Below are positions 47,381-57,164 of a stretch of DNA of 64,000 nucleotides, in pieces. The DNA is taken from the NCBI GenBank assembly GCA_964454025.1, contig CAYVRP010000009.1, positions 1-64,000 of the forward strand, given 5' to 3'. The notes beneath the pieces are model-generated. The model searched no databases. It saw only the letters and a list, made by a program, of their open reading frames with translations, and had not been told where the DNA came from. The DNA comes from JAFGBI01 sp964454025. GTDB lineage: Bacteria > Myxococcota_A > Polyangia > Polyangiales > Polyangiaceae. A program made the position numbers and the translations under genes. Within the stretch, counting starts at the first letter, position 1, and every line of letters begins with the position of its first letter.

Positions 47381-50300
47381 AACCCTGGATCCGTTCCGGA
47401 CTGGTGCTGGCCGTCGCCGCCGCGTGCGGCGCCTGCAGCGAGCCGGACCTCGACGAGACGGTGCGCACCCTGGAGCGCAGCAACGCCGTCGCCTTTCTCT
47501 GCCTTTCGATGGACGCCGGGCGCGATCCGGGGCGCTCCGTCGAGGAGTGCCCCGACTTCGACGACGCCGACGAGGACCTGGACCTCTTCGCGCTGGTGAC
47601 GCAGACGCAGCGCGGCGAGGTCGCGGTGGTCGACCTGTCCGCCACCACCGTCGTCGACAACGACCCCTGGGTGCCGGGCGCCACCTTCCTCCCGGGGGGC
47701 GAGAACCCCGTCGACATCGTCGCCACTCCCGGGGGGGTGGCCGCGTTCGTCGCCAGCGCGGGTGGTCCGGGGCGCCACGCCATCACCGCGCTCCCGTCCA
47801 GCTGCGTGCTGCCGCCCCGCGCCGGGGGGCCCCGCCCGGACCTCGCCCTCTGGCCCACCTGCGCGCTGCCCTCGGCGCCGGGGCGGCTCGCGGTGCTGAT
47901 CGACCCGCCCGACGCGAGCGGGCGGATCCGCGAGACGTGCGCCAGCGTCCGGGTGGAGCCGGACGAGCTGCCGACGCCCCTCTCCGCGGCGCCTCCCGAG
48001 GCGGTGACCGCCGCCGACCTCGGCTGCGAGGCGGACCTCCGGCAGGAGACGGAGCCGCCAGGTCGGCGCAAGCTCGCCGTCACGCTCCCGGACCTCGGCC
48101 AGCTCTGGGTCCTCGACGCCCAGCGCGTGCTCGACGTGGCGCCGGGATCTTTCCCGGCCTGCGCCGACGTGGCGCTCGAGCGGATGTTCGACCTGCCGGT
48201 GACGGTCCCCGACCCGCTCCCCGCGCAGGACCCTGGCGATCTCGCTGGCGCCGGGGCCTGCTTGCCGCCCCTGTCCTTCGGCCCCGCGCCGGACACCTAC
48301 CACTCGCGACCGGCGGGCGTGGAGCTGCGCGACGACGTCCTGTACCTGGGCGATCTCGGCGTGCCGCTCATCCACCGCCTGGACGTCGCCGACCCCTGCG
48401 CGCCCGCGGTGCTCCCGCCGCTGGTGCCCCGGTCGTTCGAGGAGCCGACGCGGGTGGTCTACGCCAGCGCCGTCGCCGCCAGCCCCCCGACCACCACCGG
48501 CGAGCGCTTCGTGTACGCGGTGGACGACCGCCAGGGGACCGTGATGGTGTTCGACGTGAGCCCGAGCGCCACCGACCGCACGCCGCTGGTGCGGCCGCGG
48601 ATGCGGTACTCGCCCTTCGAGATCCCGGATCGGTTGGCGTTCGGCACCCCGGTCAAGGATCTCGAGTTCGCGTTCCGCGACCTGCCCGCCGCCGACCCGG
48701 ACACCGGCGTGGCCACGGTGGGCGTGCTCTGCGATCCCGACCCGGCGCTGGAGGTGACGGATCCGGAGAGCCCGGCCCTCACGCACCGGCCCAACGGGAA
48801 GTTCACGGAGGGGGCTCGCCCGGATCGGCTGCGCGGACTGTTCGGCTTCGCGCTGCTGGCCAACGGCAACGTCGCCATCATCGACGTCGAGGATCTCGAC
48901 GCGCCCTGCCGGCGGCCCCTGCGGGCGAACCCGGATCCGGATCGGGACGACGCGGCCGGCTGCCGCGGTGACCCCGAGCTGCCGGGGGACCTCTTCACCA
49001 CCGACGGGACCCTCGACGGGACCCCGACGGTGACCGGGGAGCTTAGCTGCCACGTCGTCGAGCGGCACCGCGCGCGCAGCGGCAAGCCCTTCGCCAGCTC
49101 CTCCGGCGCGGGCGTCTCGGCCCCTTCGCTCCGCACCTTCCCGCAGCTCCGCAGCGCGACCGGGGGCAGCCTCCCCACCAACCAGACGGAGGAGGGGCTC
49201 GAGAACCCGAAGCTCCTCGCCGTTGACCACCTCGACGGGACGCCGGCCGCGGTCTACCTCGGCACCGCGCTCTACACCACGGACGACGAGGAGCACCGGC
49301 TCGAGTCGGATCCCACCGTGGCCGAGCGCAACGGGATCGCCCTGCACTACCGGGAGCCGCGTGCGTTCCTCTCCACCGACGAGCTCTCGGTCGTCTACGA
49401 GGGCTCGATCGTCTCCGGACGAGCGGCGGGCTTCCTCTCCGTCCGCCCGGGCGAGCCGCTCGCGGATCTGACCGACTTCGGCGCCGGGTTCTGCAGCCGT
49501 GGCGTGGAGGATCTCGCGCTCGCCATCGCCCAGGCCGTGGAGCTGAAGGTGCCGGAAGGGGACCAGGCGGCCTTCGCGCTGCGGCACGCGGACTACGTGC
49601 AGATCACCTCCGAGATCCCGGAGGAGGACGACGTGTACTGGCAGACCGCCACGCGCGGCTGCGGCGGGGACGCCGCCAACTCGTTCTACGCTTGCGAGGA
49701 GGCCTTCGGCACCCCCGACGAGCCCCAGCCGGCGCGGGACCTGGTGATCCACGAGGCCTACCAGGGGCGGCTCGTCGTCTCGCCGCGCGACGTGGAAGGT
49801 GACGCCGCCCTCGCCATCCTGGATCTGCTCGACTGCTGCTTCGGCGGCGAGGCGCTCGAGTATCGGGTGCGGGTGGGGCACCAGTGGGTGATGAGCGGGG
49901 CCGGCAGCGGGGTTCAGCACCACGTCGTGGCCCGGGGCGGGGACCTCCGCTGCGTCTTCGACTGCAACCCGCGGCGCCAGCTACTGAACTCTCGCGCGCT
50001 GGAGATCGTCACCGCGGACGCGCTCGATCCGGATGAGGGCTCCGGCGTCGAGGCCTGCGGCGCCGGGGAATGCCTCGCCTGCGTGCTCGACGAGGCGGGG
50101 CCGGTGGCGCCCGGGTCGCCCTGCGTCTTCGACGGGCTCACCACGCGCTTCGCGATCTACCGGGGGCGGCGCCGGAGCGAGCGCGACATGGCCTTCACCT
50201 GGCAGTATAGCGGCGGGTTCGCGCCGCTGGCGGCGAGCCTGGCGACGACCTCGGCGGACGTGTCACCGCTCTCGATGACTTTCGTGCCGCAGATCCAGGA

Positions 50301-50382
50301 GCTCGCCGTGACCGACGGCTCGAGCCAGGGCCTGCTGTTCGTGAGCCTCGACAGCATCGCCGTGCACACGTCGTTCGACTGA
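47377..50382 (+). CDS. Large lipoprotein, propeller-like, partner of the preceding gene
   Basis: 1001 residues. The signal is followed by a lipobox near residue 20 (AAACGACSE), so it is lipid-anchored. The mature protein is rich in short beta strands such as FALVTQTQRGEVAVVDLSAT, GFALLANGNVAIIDVEDLDA and IQELAVTDGSSQGLLFVSLD. It also has paired Cys throughout (CCFGGEALE, CVFDCNPRR, CGAGECLAC). It resembles the upstream lipoprotein in style and shares a transcript; the GTG start overlaps that gene's stop by four bases. I do not recognise a family with known function. A surface adhesion or sensing role would be a guess. Confidence 0.8.
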   Translation: MKPWIRSGLVLAVAAACGACSEPDLDETVRTLERSNAVAFLCLSMDAGRDPGRSVEECPDFDDADEDLDLFALVTQTQRGEVAVVDLSATTVVDNDPWVPGATFLPGGENPVDIVATPGGVAAFVASAGGPGRHAITALPSSCVLPPRAGGPRPDLALWPTCALPSAPGRLAVLIDPPDASGRIRETCASVRVEPDELPTPLSAAPPEAVTAADLGCEADLRQETEPPGRRKLAVTLPDLGQLWVLDAQRVLDVAPGSFPACADVALERMFDLPVTVPDPLPAQDPGDLAGAGACLPPLSFGPAPDTYHSRPAGVELRDDVLYLGDLGVPLIHRLDVADPCAPAVLPPLVPRSFEEPTRVVYASAVAASPPTTTGERFVYAVDDRQGTVMVFDVSPSATDRTPLVRPRMRYSPFEIPDRLAFGTPVKDLEFAFRDLPAADPDTGVATVGVLCDPDPALEVTDPESPALTHRPNGKFTEGARPDRLRGLFGFALLANGNVAIIDVEDLDAPCRRPLRANPDPDRDDAAGCRGDPELPGDLFTTDGTLDGTPTVTGELSCHVVERHRARSGKPFASSSGAGVSAPSLRTFPQLRSATGGSLPTNQTEEGLENPKLLAVDHLDGTPAAVYLGTALYTTDDEEHRLESDPTVAERNGIALHYREPRAFLSTDELSVVYEGSIVSGRAAGFLSVRPGEPLADLTDFGAGFCSRGVEDLALAIAQAVELKVPEGDQAAFALRHADYVQITSEIPEEDDVYWQTATRGCGGDAANSFYACEEAFGTPDEPQPARDLVIHEAYQGRLVVSPRDVEGDAALAILDLLDCCFGGEALEYRVRVGHQWVMSGAGSGVQHHVVARGGDLRCVFDCNPRRQLLNSRALEIVTADALDPDEGSGVEACGAGECLACVLDEAGPVAPGSPCVFDGLTTRFAIYRGRRRSERDMAFTWQYSGGFAPLAASLATTSADVSPLSMTFVPQIQELAVTDGSSQGLLFVSLDSIAVHTSFD

Positions 50383-50492
50383 TGGGGTCGGGTCCGGTGC
50401 GGCGAGGTGGTGGCGTGCGCGCGGTGGGCGCCGAGGCGGGGGGCGGGGGCGCGCGCCGCGCACGCCGGGGCTGAGGGGAGGCCAGGGGAGCG

Positions 50493-53135
50493 GTGGCGGG
50501 CCCGGAGACGAAGGTGATGCAGCAGCATCGGGCGGCGAAGCTCGCCTACCCCGACGCCATCGTGTTCTTCCGCCTCGGCGACTTCTACGAGATGTTCGGC
50601 GACGACGCCGTCCTCGCGGCGCGGCTCCTGGAGCTGACCCTCACCAGTCGCAACAAGGGCAAGCCCGACGAGATCCCGATGGCCGGCGTGCCGCACCACG
50701 CGGCCCACGGCTACATCGCGCGCCTGCTCGCCCACGGGCACAAGGTCGCCATCTGCGAGCAGCTCGCCGATCCAGCGAAGGTGAAGGGGATCGTGCCCCG
50801 TGACGTGGTTCGCGTCATCACGCCCGGGCTCGTCACCGACCAGGAGCAGCTCGACGCCAGCACCAACAACTGGCTCGGCGCCATCGACGTCCACCGTGAC
50901 GGGGTCGGGATCGCCCTGCTCGACCTGTCCACGGGCGAGCTCGCGGCCGCCGAGGTGGGCGACCTCGCGGCGTTGCTCGGCGAGCTCGCGCGCACCGCTC
51001 CGCGCGAGGTGCTGGTCGGGTGCGGGGCGACCGCCGAGGAGGCGCCGGACGCGGACCAGGAGCAGCGTCGCGCCGTGGACGCCGTTCGGGCGGCGGTCGG
51101 GCGGGCCGTGGTCCGGGCCGATCCGGCGCTCGGCGTCGATGGCATCGCCGGGGTGCTCGGGGACCTCGCGGCCGAGGCGGCGGTGCTCCCCGCGTTCGCG
51201 CGCCGCGCGGTGGCGCGGGTGGTGCGCTTCGCCCGCGCCTGCATGCCCGGGCAGCCCCTCGCCATCAACCGCATCGGGCGCTGGGATCCGCGGCAGGCGC
51301 TGGTCATCGACCCCACCACCCAGGCGCACCTCGAGCTCACGGAGTCAGCGGCGGGCGGCCGGGACGGGACCCTGCTCGGCGTCATCGACGCCACCGTCAC
51401 GCCGGCCGGGGCGCGGTTGCTCCGGCGGCGGCTGCTCGCCCCCCTGATCGACGTCGAGCGCATCCGGCGGCGCCTGGACCTGGGGGAGCTGTTCGTCTGC
51501 CAGCCCCGGTTGCGGGTCGAGCTGCGGGACGCGCGCACGCGGGGCGGTGACCTCGAGCGCCTGGCGATGCGGGCGACGCTCCGGGAGGCGACCCCGCGCG
51601 ATCTCGGCGTGCTCCGCGACGGGCTCGCCGCCGCCGCGCGCGCGGCGGTGCTGGTCGAGGACGTCTCCGCCCCGGGGGCGCGCGACGTGCTGGGGATCGC
51701 CCGCGCTCCACTGGACGTGGTCGGGGAGCTCCAGGCCGAGCTCGCGCGGGCGCTGGTGGAGCGCCCTCCGGCCGCCGCGCAGGCGGGGGCTGTCTTCCTC
51801 CCGGGGTTCGATGCGGAGCTCGACGAGCTCGACGCCCTCCGCCGCGGCGGCGCCGAGCGGATGGTGGAGCTCGAGGGGCGCCTGCGCGAGGTGCACGGGA
51901 TCCCCTCGCTGAAGGTGCGCTTCACCCGCGTGTTCGGGTGGTACATCGAGGTGACGCGGACCCACGCGGCGCGCGTGCCCGCCGGGTGGCGTCGCAAGCA
52001 GACGGTCGCCACCGGCGAGCGCTACACCAACCCGGAGGTCGACGACCTCGCCGATCGCCTGCTCCACGCCGAGGACCGGCACCGGGAACGCGAGCTCGAG
52101 CTGCTCGGAGAGCTCGTCGAGCGGGCGGCCACGGCCGCGCCGCGGCTCCAGGCGCTCGCCGCGCGGCTCGCGCGCTGGGACGTGGCGGCGGGGCTGGCCG
52201 AGATCGCGCACCGGTTCGACTACTGCCGGCCCCTCGTCGAGCGCGGCGACGTCCTCGAGATCGAGGACGGTCGGCACGCCGTCGTCGAGCGGCGCGCCGC
52301 GGCGGGGCGCTTCGTCCCCAATGACGTGCGCCTCGATCTCGGCGGCGAACGCCTCTGGCTGGTCACGGGGCCCAACATGGCGGGCAAGAGCACGCTGCTG
52401 CGCCAGACCGCGCTCCTCGTGATCCTGGCGCAGATGGGGAGCTACGTTCCGGCGCGGGCGGCGCGCGTCGGGATTGTCGACCGCGTGCTCTCGCGGGTCG
52501 GCGCGAGCGACAACCTCGCCGGTGGCGAGAGCACCTTCATGGTGGAGATGCGGGAGACGGCGGCGATCCTTCGCCACGCGACGCGCCGCTCGCTGGTCAT
52601 CCTCGACGAGATCGGGCGGGGCACCAGCACCTTCGACGGGCTCGCCATCGCCTGGGCGGTGGCGGAGCACCTGGACGAGGTGATCGGCTGCCGCACCCTC
52701 TTCGCCACCCACTATCATGAGCTCACGTCCCTCGCCGATGCGAGCCCGCATGCCGGCAACCACTCGGTGAGTGCGCGCGAGGTCGGCGAGGACGTGGTGT
52801 TCCTCTATCGCGTGGTGCCGGGCGCGGCGAGCCGCAGCTATGGCGTCGCGGTGGCCCGCCTCGCCGGGCTGCCGGAGAGCGTCCTCGCCCGTGCGCGTGC
52901 GGTGCTCGCTTCGCTCGAGGGCGAGCGGGTGGTCAGCGCGGCCGCCGCGGGCGCGCTGCCGCCTCGCTCCCGGAGCGCGGCGTCGGCCCAGCTCGAGCTG
53001 TTCGCGCCGCCGCCGGCCCTGCCGCCGGCGCACCGCGAGGTGCTGGAGACGCTCCGGGGCCTGGAGGTCGACCGCTTGACCCCGCTCGAGGGGCTCGCGC
53101 TCCTCGAGCGGCTGCAGCGCAAGGTGCGGGGATAG
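50493..53135 (+). CDS. mutS: DNA mismatch repair protein MutS
   Basis: Recognises base mismatches and starts repair. 880 residues. The mismatch-wedging motif GDFYEMF is at 29-35 (F31 and E33). Connector and lever domains follow, then the ATPase with Walker A GPNMAGKST (626-634), the loop DNLAGGESTFMVEM and Walker B SLVILDEIGRGTSTFDGLAI. The composite-site region is FATHYHELTSLA. A C-terminal tail after about 830 carries QLELFAPPPALPP before a final helical domain. The GTG at 50493 has GGGGAG upstream. No mutL is in the window. Confidence 0.97.
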   Translation: MAGPETKVMQQHRAAKLAYPDAIVFFRLGDFYEMFGDDAVLAARLLELTLTSRNKGKPDEIPMAGVPHHAAHGYIARLLAHGHKVAICEQLADPAKVKGIVPRDVVRVITPGLVTDQEQLDASTNNWLGAIDVHRDGVGIALLDLSTGELAAAEVGDLAALLGELARTAPREVLVGCGATAEEAPDADQEQRRAVDAVRAAVGRAVVRADPALGVDGIAGVLGDLAAEAAVLPAFARRAVARVVRFARACMPGQPLAINRIGRWDPRQALVIDPTTQAHLELTESAAGGRDGTLLGVIDATVTPAGARLLRRRLLAPLIDVERIRRRLDLGELFVCQPRLRVELRDARTRGGDLERLAMRATLREATPRDLGVLRDGLAAAARAAVLVEDVSAPGARDVLGIARAPLDVVGELQAELARALVERPPAAAQAGAVFLPGFDAELDELDALRRGGAERMVELEGRLREVHGIPSLKVRFTRVFGWYIEVTRTHAARVPAGWRRKQTVATGERYTNPEVDDLADRLLHAEDRHRERELELLGELVERAATAAPRLQALAARLARWDVAAGLAEIAHRFDYCRPLVERGDVLEIEDGRHAVVERRAAAGRFVPNDVRLDLGGERLWLVTGPNMAGKSTLLRQTALLVILAQMGSYVPARAARVGIVDRVLSRVGASDNLAGGESTFMVEMRETAAILRHATRRSLVILDEIGRGTSTFDGLAIAWAVAEHLDEVIGCRTLFATHYHELTSLADASPHAGNHSVSAREVGEDVVFLYRVVPGAASRSYGVAVARLAGLPESVLARARAVLASLEGERVVSAAAAGALPPRSRSAASAQLELFAPPPALPPAHREVLETLRGLEVDRLTPLEGLALLERLQRKVRG

Positions 53136-53330
53136 GCCGGCGGCCGCGGTCCCGCCCCTCCGCCGCGCGCCGCCGCACCGGGGTTTCGCGAGGCTCTGAG
53201 CGTCGGAGGTCGCCTCGCGATCGGGGCCGCCGAGATCGGCGAGGTCGGCGGGCGTCTCGTCGAGGAAGTGCCTGCCCTGGCGACCGCGCGGCCGCGCGGC
53301 GCGCCCCTCGCCCGGCCGCGTGGGGCCGCG

Positions 53331-55883
53331 TCACCGCGGCCGCCCGCGCGGTGCCGGCGGGGTCGCGCGGGCGCCGTCCTCGGGCCAGTCGTGCCTCGGG
53401 TAGCGGCGCATCAGCGCGCGGCGCAGCTCGGGGTAGTGCCGCTCCCAGAACCCCGCCAGATCCGCCGTCACCTGCACGGCACGCTGGTTCGGGGCGAGCA
53501 GGTGCAAGGTGAGGGGCACCCGCCCCCGGCAGATCGTCGGCGCGGCGCGCAGGCCGAAGCAGTCCTGCAGCCGCGTCGCGGCGGCGGGGGGCTGCCCGGC
53601 GCGGTACTGCACGCGCAGGCGCCGCCCCCCGGGCAGGCGCAGCTCGGTCGGCGCGAGCTCGTCGAGCGCGCGCCGCGCCGCGGGTGGCAGCGCCGCCAGC
53701 AGGCGCTCGACCAGCGGTCGCTCGCGGAGCTCGGCGAAGCTCGTCGCCTCGGCGCAGGCCGCCTCGAGCAGCGCGTCGGCGGCGGGCGCGTGGCCGAGCG
53801 CCGCGGCCAGCTCGGGGGCATGCGCCGTGACCAGCGCCAAGCGGGCGGTGACGGCTTCGATCGCCTCGGCCTCCCACGCGACGGCGCGCGCCGCGCGCGC
53901 CAGCACCGTTGCGGCGGCGGGGGAGGGGGGCGCACGCCCGCGGGACTCGTCCAGGGTGACCGATCCGTAGGCGAGGCGGGTGAGCCGCTCCACGCGCTCC
54001 GCATCGCCGTTCCAGACGTGCTCCTCGGACTCGACGAGGGCTCCCCCCGGCAGATCGAGGAGCCAGGTGGGGTCGATCGCGCTCGCCAGGCGGACGACGA
54101 TCCCGCCGCGTCCCGCGCCCGGAGGCGCGTCGGCGTCGAGCGCGACCAGGAACGGAGCGTCGTGTACCACGCTCGCGGGGCCGAGGCGCGCCGCGTCGCC
54201 GCTGGCGAGGATCAGCGCGGGCTCGCCCGGCCGGCGCCGGCGCGCGCCCCGGTCGGGGAAGCCCGTGAGCAAGGCGTAGCGGAGCGCGGCCTCGCCGGCG
54301 TCGTCGGTGGCCGGGCGCGGCCCGCGATCGCGGACGGAGCGGAGGAGGACGCGCCTCGCCTCGGTGATGGCCGCGACCGTGCGGGGATCCAGCCCCTCGC
54401 GACGCAGGCGGTCGGCCCGCGCCCCTGCGGCGGCCGCGAGCCGTTCCGCGATCGCGCTCACGTCCGAGTCACCCCGCCCATCCACGCGCGGCGCCCGGCC
54501 TCCGTCGCCGACGCGCGCGCGCGCCTCACGGCGCGGATCGCGCTCGCCCAGGATCGCGGCGGCGAGGGCGCCCTCGGTGGCGATCCCGCGCCGCTCGCAC
54601 TCGACCAGCATACGGCCGAGCCGCGGGTGGACACCGAGCTCGACCAGCCGGTGCCCGACCGCGGTGAGGCGACCCTCGCCGTCCAGCGCCCCGAGCGCCG
54701 CGAGCAGCTCCTCGGCGGCGCGGAGCGCGGCTGGCGGCGGCGGATCGAGCCAGGTGAGCTCCCGCGGGTCGGCGATCCCTGCGCCGTGGAGCAGGAGCAG
54801 GACGTCCGCGAGGTCCGCCCGCGCGATCTCCGGCGCGTCGTGCGCGGGGCGGCCGTCGTGGTCGCCGCGCGTGTACAGGCGGAGCACGAGGCCGGGCGCC
54901 GTGCGGCCGGCGCGGCCGGCGCGCTGCGCGGCGGCGGCCCGGCTCACCGGGCGCGTCTCGAGGCGCACGACACCGGACCACGGCGAGCAGGTCGCCACCC
55001 GGGCGAGCCCCGAGTCGATCACCGTGGTGCCGCCGTCGATGGTCACCGAGGACTCCGCGACGTTGGTGCTGACCACGATCTTGCGCCGGCCGCGCCGCTC
55101 CACCGCGCGCGCCTGCTCCTCGATCGGGAGCTCGCCGTGCAGGGGCACGAGCTCGAGCCCGGCGTCGGCGGCCAGCGGTCCGGCGGCCTCGAGGACGGCC
55201 CGGATCTCCGCCGCCCCCGGCACGAATACCAGAATGTCTCCGGGCGGCCCCTCGCGCAGCGCCGTGCGGATCGCAGTCAGGATCTGCGCCGGCAGCGGGC
55301 GATCGTCGGGCGCGGGCAGGTGGCGAACGGTCAGCGGGTGCACGCGGCCCTCGCTGGTGATCCGGGGGCAATCGCCGAGCAGCCGAGCCACGGGCTCCGC
55401 CTCGAGCGTGGCGCTCATCGCGACCACCACCAGGTCGGGGCGGGTGCGTTGGAGGCGCCGGTGGGCGAGCGCCAGCGCGACGTCGCTGGCGAGCCGGCGC
55501 TCGTGCAGCTCGTCGAGCACGATCGCGCCGACGCCGTCCAGGTGGGGATCCCCGGCCAGGCGCCGGAGCAGCAGCCCGTCGGTCAGGTAGCGCAGCCGGG
55601 TGCGCGGGCTCGAGACGTCCTCGAAGCGCACCTGGTAGCCGACCTCGTCGCCGAGCCGCTGGCCATGCTCGCTGGCGACGCGGCGCGCCGCGAGCCGCGC
55701 CGCGAGCCGCCGCGGCTCGCTCACCAGCACCTCTCCGGCGGCGGGGCCGAGGGCCGGCGCCAGCGCCCAGGGCAGCCGCGTCGTCTTGCCGGCGCCCGGG
55801 GGAGCCTCGACGACCAGTCGCCGCGCGGTCGTCGCGGCCGCCACGAGCTCCGGGAGGAGCGAGTCGATGGGGAGGGGGTCCAT
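53331..55883 (-). CDS. hrpB: ATP-dependent helicase HrpB (DEAH family)
   Basis: 850 residues. Superfamily 2 helicase core: Walker A PPGAGKT (28-34), motif II DELHERR (a DELH variant of DEAH), motif III SATL, then STNVAESSVTIDGG and QRAGRAGR. The HrpB-specific C-terminal region is present, including LLDLPGGALVESEEHVWNGD and PICRGRVPLT-like sequence before LHLLAPNQRAVQVTADLAGF. HrpB's cellular role is not settled in most bacteria. The ATG at 55883 starts just before the conserved core; the upstream open frame is not coding-like. It is convergent with mutS, with 195 bases between and no motif seen. Confidence 0.93.
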   Translation of the reverse strand: MDPLPIDSLLPELVAAATTARRLVVEAPPGAGKTTRLPWALAPALGPAAGEVLVSEPRRLAARLAARRVASEHGQRLGDEVGYQVRFEDVSSPRTRLRYLTDGLLLRRLAGDPHLDGVGAIVLDELHERRLASDVALALAHRRLQRTRPDLVVVAMSATLEAEPVARLLGDCPRITSEGRVHPLTVRHLPAPDDRPLPAQILTAIRTALREGPPGDILVFVPGAAEIRAVLEAAGPLAADAGLELVPLHGELPIEEQARAVERRGRRKIVVSTNVAESSVTIDGGTTVIDSGLARVATCSPWSGVVRLETRPVSRAAAAQRAGRAGRTAPGLVLRLYTRGDHDGRPAHDAPEIARADLADVLLLLHGAGIADPRELTWLDPPPPAALRAAEELLAALGALDGEGRLTAVGHRLVELGVHPRLGRMLVECERRGIATEGALAAAILGERDPRREARARVGDGGRAPRVDGRGDSDVSAIAERLAAAAGARADRLRREGLDPRTVAAITEARRVLLRSVRDRGPRPATDDAGEAALRYALLTGFPDRGARRRRPGEPALILASGDAARLGPASVVHDAPFLVALDADAPPGAGRGGIVVRLASAIDPTWLLDLPGGALVESEEHVWNGDAERVERLTRLAYGSVTLDESRGRAPPSPAAATVLARAARAVAWEAEAIEAVTARLALVTAHAPELAAALGHAPAADALLEAACAEATSFAELRERPLVERLLAALPPAARRALDELAPTELRLPGGRRLRVQYRAGQPPAAATRLQDCFGLRAAPTICRGRVPLTLHLLAPNQRAVQVTADLAGFWERHYPELRRALMRRYPRHDWPEDGARATPPAPRGRPR

Positions 55884-56474
55884 GGGCGGCTGGGTGTCGG
55901 GCGCGGGCCACGAGCTTGTCAGCCGCCTTCGTCGTGGCCAAGCGCGGACGCCCGGCAGGTCGCCACCGGCGCAGGCGCGGGCAAGTGTCCGGCGGCGCAG
56001 GGGAGCCTCGGGGGTGGTGGGCGGGGGCGCGGCGCTCCCCGGCCCCGGCTCCAGCGCGCTGAGCGGTTCGCCTGCTGCGCTGGCGCCGCGAGCGGAGAGG
56101 TCGCGCGGGGCGAGGGGGCACGTCGCTGCGCGTGACGGGCAACCTCGACGGCTCGCTCGGCGGACCGGGTCATCGGTCGCGCTGACGATCACGATCACGG
56201 CCACCCCGGGAGCGCCCCGCGGCGGCCGGAGACGAGCAGCCGGAGGCGCACCGCCGACGCCGCGGCCCCGACGACCGCGCTCCCGCGGGGCCTCGCGAGA
56301 GTAGACGACCGGCGGTTCCGATCGCGCAGGGCGGGGCCGGGAGCGACCGCGCCCCGACGGCCAGGTGCCGGCGCGGCGCGATCCGGTCGAGCCGTGACGG
56401 GCGGGGCCTTGCCGCACTACCAGCCGGAGGGTATGTGTGCATAGAAAGGGCGTTCTTCCGCCTCGCTCACTGCC
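55884..56474. other. Divergent intergenic region, no gene recognised
   Basis: About 590 bases between hrpB and a HAD phosphatase gene. Open frames on the minus strand give Arg/Ala/Pro-rich translations without motifs. The last 70 bases are less GC-rich and contain TTGCCG (56409-56414), 17 bases, then TATGTG (56432-56437), a weak promoter candidate for the phosphatase. Confidence 0.5.
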
Positions 56475-57128
56475 ATGGCACCCCGCCGCGCCGCGCTGTT
56501 CGACATGGACCGGACGCTCGTCCGGCGGGACACGGCCTCGCTCTTCCTCCGCTATCAGCGCGACATCGGCGAGCTCCCGGCGCGGGAGTTCCTCCAGGGC
56601 GCCTGGTGGATCTTCCTCTACACGCTCGGCATCTGCGACGCGCCGCGGATCGCGGAGAAGGCCTTGCGCCGCTACTCCGGGCGGATCGAGGCCCAGCTCT
56701 ACGAGTCCTGCGAGAAGTGGTACGAGAGCTACGTTCGCCCGCACGTGTCGGAGATCGCGCGGCGGGTGGTGGGGCAGCACCAGGCCAACGGGGACGTGGT
56801 CGCCATCGTCTCGGGGGCGCTGCGCTTCGCCGTCCGGCCGCTGGCCCGCGAGCTCGGGATCGACCACGTCGTGTGCAGCGAGGTCGAGAGCGAGAACGGG
56901 GTGCTCACGGGACGCCCGCGCCAGCTCTGCTTCGGCCGGTCCAAGGTCGAGCTCGCGGCGAGCGTCGCCGCCGCCGCGGGGTTCTCCCTCGACGACGCGA
57001 CGTTCTACTCGGACAGCATTACGGATCTGCCGCTGCTCGAGCGGGTCCGCACCCCGGTCGTCGTCAACCCGGACTCGCGCCTGCGGCGGGTGGCGGGGCG
57101 CCGCGGCTGGCGGACCGAGCGCTGGTGA
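56475..57128 (+). CDS. HAD-IB family hydrolase (SerB-like phosphatase)
   Basis: 217 residues. HAD motifs in order: DMDRT (D10 nucleophile, D12 acid/base), IVSGAL (S113), K157 in GRSKVEL, and YSDSITDLP (D180 and D184). The cap insertion between motifs I and II is helical (YLRYQRDIGELP-type). HAD-IB enzymes of this size hydrolyse phosphoserine, phosphocholine/ethanolamine or lipid phosphates such as lysophosphatidate. The Trp/Phe-rich cap (QGAWWIFLYTLG) hints at a lipid-like substrate. The exact substrate is unknown. It is convergent with the GT2 gene. Confidence 0.88.
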   Translation: MAPRRAALFDMDRTLVRRDTASLFLRYQRDIGELPAREFLQGAWWIFLYTLGICDAPRIAEKALRRYSGRIEAQLYESCEKWYESYVRPHVSEIARRVVGQHQANGDVVAIVSGALRFAVRPLARELGIDHVVCSEVESENGVLTGRPRQLCFGRSKVELAASVAAAAGFSLDDATFYSDSITDLPLLERVRTPVVVNPDSRLRRVAGRRGWRTERW

Positions 57129-57164
57129 CTGCGGCCCACCGGGCACCCGCGGGTGCTCGACGGC

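Noticed and set aside
55884..56442. Two short minus-strand open frames upstream of hrpB
   Set aside because: Arg/Pro/Ala-rich without start signals or motifs. Treated as intergenic.
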